Part shown: positions 57,882 through 64,000 of the stretch, in pieces | Layout of the letters: every line of letters starts with the position of its first letter | How positions within the stretch are numbered: the stretch's first letter is position 1 | Source of the DNA: Phytohabitans suffuscus | GTDB lineage: Bacteria > Actinomycetota > Actinomycetes > Mycobacteriales > Micromonosporaceae | DNA: 64,000 bases | Assembly: GCF_011764565.1 (NCBI RefSeq) | Contig: NZ_AP022871.1 | Location: 248,001-312,000 of the forward strand | Direction of reading: 5' to 3' | Notes under the pieces: generated by a model | The model's database searches: none | The model's input: only the letters and a program-made list of their open reading frames with translations | Told to the model about the DNA's origin: nothing | Translations under genes and position numbers: made by a program

Positions 57882-60655
57882 GACCCCTCCGCGGAGACCT
57901 GGCCGTCGGCCGCACGGAGCAACGCCTCCAGGTAGGCGCAACCCCACACACCCCAACGGACGTGGGTACGTTCGATCAGCTCGTCCCACAAACCCTCGTC
58001 AAACAGCGAGGCGGCAATCTCGCCGGCGTCGGAGGCTAGCTGCTCGCTCGTGTGTGGAAAGCTATGCCGGCCATGCCCGTGGCTCGTGCCGATCAGCCTG
58101 GCCGCGAGCTCCCGGCGCGCCTCGTCCAGTGTGGACAATGCCGGCCAGGCGTGGACCACGGACAGTTGCTCGTGCCGCCACCGGGTCGGCAGGCCGGAAC
58201 GCTCACGGAGCCGCCTGCGTATCCGCGTGTCCCGCACCCCGCTCTTGGCAAGTGGCTCCGGGGGAGCGGAGCCGTGATATAGCGAACGCTGGAATCGTTC
58301 GTCCGCCTTCCCATCGTCGTGGTGGAGTCCTGCGAGGCGGAGCGTCTCCGCCAGCTCGGCGGCGAGACCGAGTCCGGTAGCGACGGCCTCGGCCCGTTCC
58401 GCGACGGCTTCTGCGTGCTGGTAAAGCGGGACGCGCTTGCGGCGCGGGTTCCATTCCTGCCGAAGCTCCGCGTCTGCCGCCGCCTTGCGGAGGTCGATCA
58501 CGATCAGCCGGAGGAGCTTTTGTTTACCGTTGTCGTCCGGTTCCTGCCAGTGCAGCCTCACCTCGGCCCCGGCCGGCTCGCCCTCCGGCCGTTCCAGCAG
58601 GTCGGCCGCCGCGATCACCATCGGGAGCGGCGCCAGCTCCTGACGGTGTACGCGGAGCAGCCGGGCGATCTCCAGCGGGTCGGGCTCGCGGAGCAGCCGG
58701 GCGATCTCTAGCGGGTCAGGATCGTCCGGGTTTTCGGTGTTGGCGGCGACGGCATCAAGGAGCCGGCGGTGCGCGGCCGTGTCCCGCTCGATCCGGAGCA
58801 CGACCTCGCCCGGCCCCGGTTTGTCGAGCGCGTCGAGCACGTCGGCGACCCGATCCGTGCCGTGCGGATCGACGACCTCGCCGATGAAAAGCTCGGTGGT
58901 GTCGTCGATGACGAGCAGATCACCGGGGCGGATCCGGTCGCCGTCAGTCAGCGGGCGCGGCTGGTCGTCACCCGGCCGGACGAGCACCGAGCCAGGTTTC
59001 AGACGCGACCGGATCTCCGCCGCCCGCCGGATCGAGACCCGAAACACCTCATGCTTCCGGGGCGGAAGTGCCTCGATCAGCCGTACAGCGTCAGCCTCGT
59101 CGTCTGGTAGCGCACGCCGGACGACGAGGCCGAACTCGTGCTCGGGTTCCTCGGTGTCGTCGGAAAGCCACAGGTCGAGGTCGTCCTGGGGGGCAGCCAG
59201 GTCGTCGCTGGTCCGGGCGAGATGCCACGCCTGGGCAAGTTCGAGGCGCTGGAGCAGATCCCGCCTCAGCGCCGCGACCGGCGGCCGAGACTCGCGCAGC
59301 GCCCACGGCGCCAGGCCGGCCGGATTGGACTGCCGCTCCGTCAGCCAAACGCGGGCCGCCGCGAGGTCGTCACGCAGGTACGGCCCTGACTGGGCCGCCG
59401 CCGGCATGTCAGTCGCCGGCACGGCCACGGTGACGGCCGTCGGGCGCAGCCCGAGCCGGTTGACGCGGCCAGCGCGCTGTGCGATGGCACCACCGGGCGC
59501 CAACTCGGTCACCGCGGCCTTCAGATCAAGATCAACCCCCACTTCCAACGTCTGGGTACTCACGAGGACGTCAACGGTGTCGTCGCCGGCGATGCTGAGC
59601 AGCGTCGAATTCGGCGGCCGCAGGCGGGCGACGTCATACGGCCGCAGCCGCCCGCAGACCAGCTCCGTCCTCAGGCCACGCGTTCGCAGGTCCTCGGCGA
59701 CGGCCGCGGCGACCGCGACGGTGTTGACGAAACACCCGACCGTCGAGCCGTGCTCTTGGTGCAGCCGCACTGCCTCGTCCGCCAGCGCTGTGATGCCTGC
59801 CTTCCGGGCCGCGCCGCCGGGCGGGATCGGCCAGGACGCGAGTGGCAGGAGTCTGACAGGTTTAGGCGCGGTCAGGCGTTGCCGCAGTGGCTCGTCCATG
59901 TCCAGGTCGTTCGGTTCGACGCCGACTGCCACACCGGCGTCGGCGCGGGGCGTGGCGGTTGTCTCGACGACCTGAAGAATCGGTACCCCAAGCGGCTCCT
60001 CGGCTATGGCGGCCAGCTCGGTGACCCGGCGGGCGGTGGTCACGAGCTGCTGGGACAGGTGCGCCTCGTCGACGACCGCGACGGTGTCGTACGCGAGCAG
60101 CCCGGCCTCGCGGGGCCACGCCTGCGACCGCGATCCGTAGCCGGACAGCAGTAGCCGCGAGCCCCACATATCGGGTGTGGCGCAGAGCACGGCGCAGCCG
60201 ACCGGGTCGTCCAGCCACTCCCGGGACGGGGGCACGCCGCCCCGTAGCAGTGCCGTCCACATTGGTGGGCCGTTCTGCCCCTTCGGCTGTCTGCGCAGCG
60301 AGTCGAGCGCGTCGGCCACCCGGGCGAGGACGGTCCTCCCTCCACGGACTTCCGCCAGCTGGTTTGCGACAGACTTCGCGTGTTCGTGCTGGTCGTCGAC
60401 GAGGGCGCGGCGGTCGACGACGAGCGCCAGCCGGCGCGGCACCCGGACCGAATGGCCGGATGCCATCAGCGCCACCGCGAACACGTGTATGTCGATGACG
60501 CTCGTCTTGCCAGCGCCGGTGGGAGCGACGAGCTGATCCGGCCACCGCCCGGTGTGGAGGATGTGGTCGAGCAGCCGCTCCTGCCACCGAAACGGCCTGT
60601 GCCCGTCGTGGACGGACTCGAAGAAGGCGCCAAAGTCGGCACGCTCGATGCTCAT
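57878..60655 (-). CDS. cas3: Cas3 helicase-nuclease with C-terminal HD domain
   Basis: 925 aa from ATG 60655, overlapping csb2. Helicase first: Walker A VAPTGAGKTSVID (Lys50), VVDEAHLSQQL, VETTATPR, later VSTQTLEVGVDLDL and QRAGRVNRLG. The HD nuclease follows near residue 780: LAGLHHDDGKADERFQRSLY. Helicase-then-HD order is usual for type I-U/I-G Cas3. Residues DPLEIARLLREPDPLEIARL show a 12-residue tandem duplication. It is recruited by Cascade to degrade target DNA. Confidence 0.95.
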   Translation of the reverse strand: MSIERADFGAFFESVHDGHRPFRWQERLLDHILHTGRWPDQLVAPTGAGKTSVIDIHVFAVALMASGHSVRVPRRLALVVDRRALVDDQHEHAKSVANQLAEVRGGRTVLARVADALDSLRRQPKGQNGPPMWTALLRGGVPPSREWLDDPVGCAVLCATPDMWGSRLLLSGYGSRSQAWPREAGLLAYDTVAVVDEAHLSQQLVTTARRVTELAAIAEEPLGVPILQVVETTATPRADAGVAVGVEPNDLDMDEPLRQRLTAPKPVRLLPLASWPIPPGGAARKAGITALADEAVRLHQEHGSTVGCFVNTVAVAAAVAEDLRTRGLRTELVCGRLRPYDVARLRPPNSTLLSIAGDDTVDVLVSTQTLEVGVDLDLKAAVTELAPGGAIAQRAGRVNRLGLRPTAVTVAVPATDMPAAAQSGPYLRDDLAAARVWLTERQSNPAGLAPWALRESRPPVAALRRDLLQRLELAQAWHLARTSDDLAAPQDDLDLWLSDDTEEPEHEFGLVVRRALPDDEADAVRLIEALPPRKHEVFRVSIRRAAEIRSRLKPGSVLVRPGDDQPRPLTDGDRIRPGDLLVIDDTTELFIGEVVDPHGTDRVADVLDALDKPGPGEVVLRIERDTAAHRRLLDAVAANTENPDDPDPLEIARLLREPDPLEIARLLRVHRQELAPLPMVIAAADLLERPEGEPAGAEVRLHWQEPDDNGKQKLLRLIVIDLRKAAADAELRQEWNPRRKRVPLYQHAEAVAERAEAVATGLGLAAELAETLRLAGLHHDDGKADERFQRSLYHGSAPPEPLAKSGVRDTRIRRRLRERSGLPTRWRHEQLSVVHAWPALSTLDEARRELAARLIGTSHGHGRHSFPHTSEQLASDAGEIAASLFDEGLWDELIERTHVRWGVWGCAYLEALLRAADGQVSAEGS
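58652..58723. repeat. 36-bp tandem duplication inside cas3
   Basis: GCGGAGCAGCCGGGCGATCT begins both copies (58652 and 58688), with only two differences over the unit. In protein it doubles the 12 residues REPDPLEIARLL, keeping the frame. Confidence 0.9.
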
Positions 60656-62172
60656 CGAGTCATCCTCTGCACGATCTCGGACGGCAGGTCCTTCGGCACA
60701 AGCAGGCCGCCACCCAGATGCCGGCTCTGCCCGATGGCGACAATCGTCTGGCACTCGGCGAGGTCGCCAAGGCTCAGCACCGCCCGGTACGGCTGGATCA
60801 CAGCGTCCTGGTGCACCTTGTGCACATAGCGGCCGACGTCGCCGCCCATTACTCGTACCGCCGACTCGACCCGCACGCCGCGCGCGAACGCCGCCTCGGC
60901 CAACGCCCGATAGCGCGCGTCACCCCGGCCCTGCGCGGCGAACTCGTGCCGCCAAACGAGCGCGACCGACAGCGCCGCGGCGTCGGCGAGGGACCAGCGG
61001 CCGCCGCGCAGCGGCCGGATGTCAGGCACCGTGACCGGCTCGGTCTCCCACAGCCGCACGGTGCCGGCTTCCGGCTCCAGCCAGAACTTGTCCGCGGAGA
61101 CCTCCCCCACCGACTCGACTGCGAAGGGACCGGCAGCGACTCGGACCCGCCGCAACCGCTGCGCCGCCATCCTGATCAGGGTGAGGTCGACGTCGCTCGC
61201 ATCCTGCGGCAGCAGCAAAGCCAGCGCGGTACCGGCGACATGTGGCGCGTTGTCGAGAAACTGGATCGCGCACCGGTTGCTGGGACGCGGTACGCCCGGC
61301 TCGTACGCACCGGTCAAGACCGCGGGGGCCCCGTCGCCGATGAGCGCGATGAGCGCGCGGTGCACGGCGACCGCGTGCCGTACCCGCTGGTCCTTCTGGA
61401 TGGGTTTGTCGACCCGGAAAAGCAGCACCGACGTCCACGGCGTCGGCGGGATCGGCTGCTCCGGCTCGGCGTACCGGCCGATGCCAAGGCCGGCCGTCAC
61501 CACCGGTGGCGGCGTGGTCTTTTCGCTGGACTTGTGTACGTCTTGCCTCAACGGCGGCACTACCGACACCTCCCGGTGTGCCGCCACGAGCGCATCCACC
61601 CGGCCGGTGGCAGGCACCGCGAGATCCAGGCCCTCCCCGGTGAACAAGTCGGCCTCACGGTCGAGGCGATGGGTCGACTCGACCTCGGCCTCGGCCACCG
61701 CGAGCCGCACCGGCGACTCACTTGTCCCCAGATACGGCACCTCGGGACACAGCTCGACCAGCGCGGCGGCGACCGGCTCCGGTGGGCTCTGCTCCCACGT
61801 CCAGGCGAACCGTCCGGTTACCGCGATGCCACTCACCGCCGGTTTGCCGATCAGCTTGTCCGCCAGCGGGTTGCGGCCCTCCTTGACGATCAAACCCTCC
61901 TTCCGGTACGCCGTCGCGGCGTCGCCGTTGCGCAGCGTCTCCGGTACGGCGATGCCATCCGGCGGGTTCGCCTCCAGCCACCGCAACGCGTCACGGTCAG
62001 CGTCGCAGGGCTGCAGCCCGTCCCCATCGGCGACCGCCCGGACGCCCTGCGCCGCCGCACACAACAGAGCGGCGTGCAGCCGGGCCGGTGACGGCAGCGG
62101 GTCGAGTTGTCCGCTGCCCACGTGTCCCTTGTAGACACCGAGGAGGGGCTCGGCGACGATGGCGAAGCTCAT
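60652..62172 (-). CDS. csb2: Csb2 (GSU0054 family), fused Cas5-Cas6-like RAMP
   Basis: 506 aa from ATG 62172, overlapping csb1. The N-terminal Cas5-like part has LGVYKGHVGSGQLDPLPSPA with RLHAALLCAA; the C-terminal Cas6-like part carries the Gly-rich loop GQSRHLGGGLLVPKDL. It should cut pre-crRNA at the repeat hairpin and cap the crRNA 5' handle. The length is in the usual range of ~450-550 aa. Confidence 0.92.
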   Translation of the reverse strand: MSFAIVAEPLLGVYKGHVGSGQLDPLPSPARLHAALLCAAAQGVRAVADGDGLQPCDADRDALRWLEANPPDGIAVPETLRNGDAATAYRKEGLIVKEGRNPLADKLIGKPAVSGIAVTGRFAWTWEQSPPEPVAAALVELCPEVPYLGTSESPVRLAVAEAEVESTHRLDREADLFTGEGLDLAVPATGRVDALVAAHREVSVVPPLRQDVHKSSEKTTPPPVVTAGLGIGRYAEPEQPIPPTPWTSVLLFRVDKPIQKDQRVRHAVAVHRALIALIGDGAPAVLTGAYEPGVPRPSNRCAIQFLDNAPHVAGTALALLLPQDASDVDLTLIRMAAQRLRRVRVAAGPFAVESVGEVSADKFWLEPEAGTVRLWETEPVTVPDIRPLRGGRWSLADAAALSVALVWRHEFAAQGRGDARYRALAEAAFARGVRVESAVRVMGGDVGRYVHKVHQDAVIQPYRAVLSLGDLAECQTIVAIGQSRHLGGGLLVPKDLPSEIVQRMTR

Positions 62173-63407
62173 GATGATGCTTCGTCCGCGTCGACCGCGC
62201 CGGAGACGATGTCCGGGTTGCCAGTTACCCGCATGGCCAAGCCCGACCACTTGACGTCGGCAACCTTATCGGCGTGCGCGAGCGCCTCGCTCAACAGCAG
62301 GTCGGCCGCGTCAATGCTGAGCGGCTCGACGTCCAGGAACGCACCGCCCCGCTGGTCAAGACGGACCTTCGGTGCCTCCGCCTCGACGAGGTCGCAGTTG
62401 GCGCGCAGGCAGAGCTCGGCATCGGAGCGGGCGAGCGCGTTGAGCGCCAACGCGGCCAGCAGTGCCCGGCACGCCGCATCACCCTCGACACCGGCCCCGA
62501 ACCGCATCTGCCGCAACGTGGCGAAAGACAGCACATGCGTGCGGATGATGGTGTCGCAGGCAACGCCAGCCAACTGGTCTAGCGTCGGCGGGATGCCACC
62601 GAGGCCGAGTGCGGATGCCGATTTGGCTTCGCCGGGCTTGATCCCGTTGGCCGCCTTGACGATGCCGTCGTATGTGGCTGGGCTCAGCTCCGCCTGCTGC
62701 CGTCCGGCTGTCTCGGTCATTACCTTCTTGCTCAGGTTGATCTGCATGCCGACCGGGTCGACCCGCGCGCCGCCGCGCAGGCCGGGCTCGGGCTTCGCCA
62801 GTACACCGGTCTCGTCGCGGCTGGCCGAGACGAAGCCGACGATCTCGCCGACCAGCGCGCTGCGCCAGCGGCCCTGCCGGCTGCGCCGGCTCGAATCCCA
62901 GCCACCGAAGACAAGCGTCACCGGGCTCGTCTCCAGCAAAGCCCGCGCGTTGGCCGGCGTCGCGTCCCGGACCGCCCGGTACGCCGCTGTCCGCGTGGTC
63001 GGTTGGCCGTCGATAGCGCCGGCACGGATGTGCCCGTCGAACACGCGGTGCGGCAGCGTGAGGTCGTAGTAGTGTTCGACGGCGCCGTCCCGCTCGTACG
63101 TGACCTGCACGTGCGGCACCCTGGACAGCAATGGGTGCCCGTCCTCGATGGCTTGGGCCAGCGCGTGCTCGGCCCGGTTCAGTTGTGACTGTTTCGAGTC
63201 GATCATGACCGCGTAGCGACTCTCGTCACCAAGGTAGCGCTGCTCGTACGCGTACGAGCCGCCCTTCTTGCCACGCTCGGCGAACTTCGCCGGCGCTACC
63301 GACGCGTGCCGCCCACCGGCGGGCTCCAGGGCCGTGGTCGACGTTAGACAACTAGCCCCACCGGGCGACCCGGCAGCAAGCAGAGTGCCAAGTTCCAACG
63401 AACGCAT
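62169..63407 (-). CDS. csb1: Csb1 (GSU0053 family), Cas7 backbone RAMP
   Basis: 412 aa from ATG 63407 with AAAGGAG upstream. Family features: VMIDSKQSQLNRAEHALAQA, YYDLTLPHRVFDGHIRAGAI, SPVTLVFGGWDSSRRSRQGR, GMQINLSKKV. It forms the crRNA-binding backbone of the I-G Cascade. It is first gene of the cas operon; all six genes downstream overlap by 1-4 bp, so its promoter controls the whole system. Confidence 0.93.
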   Translation of the reverse strand: MRSLELGTLLAAGSPGGASCLTSTTALEPAGGRHASVAPAKFAERGKKGGSYAYEQRYLGDESRYAVMIDSKQSQLNRAEHALAQAIEDGHPLLSRVPHVQVTYERDGAVEHYYDLTLPHRVFDGHIRAGAIDGQPTTRTAAYRAVRDATPANARALLETSPVTLVFGGWDSSRRSRQGRWRSALVGEIVGFVSASRDETGVLAKPEPGLRGGARVDPVGMQINLSKKVMTETAGRQQAELSPATYDGIVKAANGIKPGEAKSASALGLGGIPPTLDQLAGVACDTIIRTHVLSFATLRQMRFGAGVEGDAACRALLAALALNALARSDAELCLRANCDLVEAEAPKVRLDQRGGAFLDVEPLSIDAADLLLSEALAHADKVADVKWSGLAMRVTGNPDIVSGAVDADEASS

Positions 63408-63534
63408 CCAGACTCCTTTGAGGTGCCGTCTACTTGGTTGCGTGTCATGTTCCGCGTGAAGGATCGTACTAGTAGCGGAACGCTCGTGCTACCGTCGGCA
63501 TCGATATTGGCGTGCATCGAGAGTGGAGAGCTTC
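63408..63534. promoter_or_regulatory. Shared divergent promoter region, cas operon and small ORF
   Basis: 127 bp between csb1 (left) and the 75-aa ORF (right). On the minus strand TACGAT (63468-63463) is a candidate -10 for the cas operon, giving a start near 63456. On the plus strand GATATT (63503-63508) could serve the small ORF. Both calls are by eye and weak. Confidence 0.4.
63434..63449 (+). promoter_or_regulatory. Candidate target site of the crRNA-like element
   Basis: TTGGTTGCGTGTCATG matches TTGGTCGCGTGCCACG at 63878-63893 at 13 of 16 positions, aligned from the first spacer base. Mismatches are at 6, 12 and 15. The upstream trinucleotide, where a type I PAM would sit, is TAC. It lies 27-42 bp upstream of csb1, between the candidate -10 and the ribosome site. 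Confidence 0.5.
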
Positions 63535-63762
63535 ATGTCCCAGCGAACGTCCTTCACCTACAGGTCCAAGTCCAGGTCCGAGGTCCGCGCCGTCCTAGTT
63601 CGTGGCGGCGACCTCGCCGACCCCACGGCCTCGCGTCAACCGGGGAACGGAACGACAAGATCCCAGTTTCACGTTGCCGCCCGCGCGCTTGGAGCTCTGT
63701 TCGGAGCGCTAGCGGGACCTGTCGTCAAAGCCATCCGGGATCTCGTGACGGTTGGTCGATGA
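63535..63762 (+). CDS. Small ORF beside the cas promoter, unknown function
   Basis: 75 aa from ATG 63535 with GTGGAGAG 4 bp upstream. The first 50 residues are polar and basic (MSQRTSFTYRSKSRSEVRAV). The C-terminus is an amphipathic or hydrophobic stretch (AARALGALFGALAGPVVKAI then RDLVTVGR). No homology recognised. It is divergent from csb1 and flanked by the crRNA-like element. A membrane-active toxin kept silent by Cascade, as in CreTA modules, is one possibility; a chance ORF is another. Confidence 0.45.
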   Translation: MSQRTSFTYRSKSRSEVRAVLVRGGDLADPTASRQPGNGTTRSQFHVAARALGALFGALAGPVVKAIRDLVTVGR

Positions 63763-64000
63763 CTGGGCATCAGGCAGACACGGCGCTCCCGCATCAAATC
63801 CCTGGTCCACCGACGAATTGCCGATCTTCCTGGTCTGGTTCAAACTGAAGAAGGGGTGGGGTGCCCTTCATTGAGGCTTGGTCGCGTGCCACGCCCAGCG
63901 ATCGGAGAGCGAGCTGTGCCCCGCCCTGTACCTTCATGGCCGCCGTCATGTGGAAACCGCCGTATCGTCCGATGAGGACGGTGCCTGCCGCGTGCGGGCG
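63763..64000. other. Right-edge region holding the crRNA-like element
   Basis: No gene supported. TTGCCG (63818-63823), 17 bp, then CAAACT (63841-63846) could be a promoter reading right, about 16 bp before the repeat-like sequence. The rest to the window end shows no feature I can support. Confidence 0.4.
63862..63920 (+). ncRNA. Candidate crRNA-like guide (degenerate repeat plus spacer)
   Basis: TGCCCTTCATTGAGGC (63862-63877) is identical to the last 16 nt of the minus-strand type I-G repeat, including the ATTGAGGC handle, but the hairpin half is missing. The spacer-like part starts at 63878. Downstream, AGCGAGCTGTGCC (63908-63920) resembles AGCGGAGCTGCCC of the repeat stem with small gaps, so it may be a second decayed repeat, leaving a guide of ~27-30 nt. 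It reads opposite to the main array. No further repeats follow in the window. Confidence 0.5.

Noticed and set aside
63862..63877. Start of a second full type I-G array at the right edge
   Set aside because: Only half of a repeat is present and no second intact repeat follows in the 120 bp left, although two repeats would fit. A remnant or a crRNA-like guide fits better.

Overview
The window is high-GC DNA with frequent GTG/TTG starts, 4-bp ATGA or GTGA gene overlaps and Streptomyces/Micromonospora-type gene families. The source is an actinomycete; a Micromonosporaceae host is a guess from gene flavour only. No rRNA or tRNA was seen.

Layout. (1) 1-10789: RiPP-type biosynthetic locus A. It holds a B12-binding radical SAM enzyme and a small partner on the plus strand. 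On the minus strand is a coupled set: two M16 peptidases, two nitroreductase-type proteins (one with a TOMM leader-binding-like front), a LuxR response regulator, a radical SAM/SPASM enzyme and a fused leader-binding/YcaO cyclodehydratase. No precursor peptide for it was found inside the window. (2) 11013-18228: locus B. A BBE-type FAD oxidoreductase, S8 protease and GAF protein run rightwards. A 61-aa precursor-like peptide, an adenylate-cyclase/AAA/TPR regulator and an ATP-grasp ligase run leftwards. (3) 18400-27614: ordinary accessory genes (ricin lectin, LuxR regulator, DHA2 exporter, SDR, YciI, isochorismatase, MetAP, MerR, crotonase). (4) 27733-38431: an organosulfur scavenging operon (FMN reductase, SsuD, SfnB, Dpp-type ABC transporter, NtaA/SnaA-type monooxygenase) with a divergent LysR. 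(5) 39131-39764: an orphan type I-E CRISPR array. (6) 40425-47018: surface/secreted proteins, a LuxR with two HTH domains, an inverted-repeat-bounded segment and ABC transporter debris. (7) 47021-63407: a complete type I-G (formerly I-U) CRISPR-Cas locus, csb1-csb2-cas3-csb3-like-cas4/cas1-cas2, all leftward and translationally coupled, followed by an array of about 70 repeats that is split by an IS21-family element.

The most interesting signal is at the right edge. A 16-nt copy of the 3' end of the type I-G repeat (63862-63877), including the presumed crRNA 5' handle, precedes a spacer-like sequence. The first 16 nt of that sequence match 63434-63449, just upstream of csb1, at 13 of 16 positions. 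Mismatches fall at 6, 12 and 15; 6 and 12 are the bases that type I Cascade flips out. This is what a crRNA-like guide for cas autorepression (CreR/CreA-like) should look like. A 75-aa ORF lies between the guide and its target. In addition, cas2 runs in frame into the first, truncated repeat with no visible leader, and two spacers are exact reverse complements.

Caution: at least a dozen genes carry single-base frameshifts, and those resolved base by base are explained by one missing G or C in a short G/C run. I treat them as probable consensus errors, not decay, and annotate the genes through the shift.
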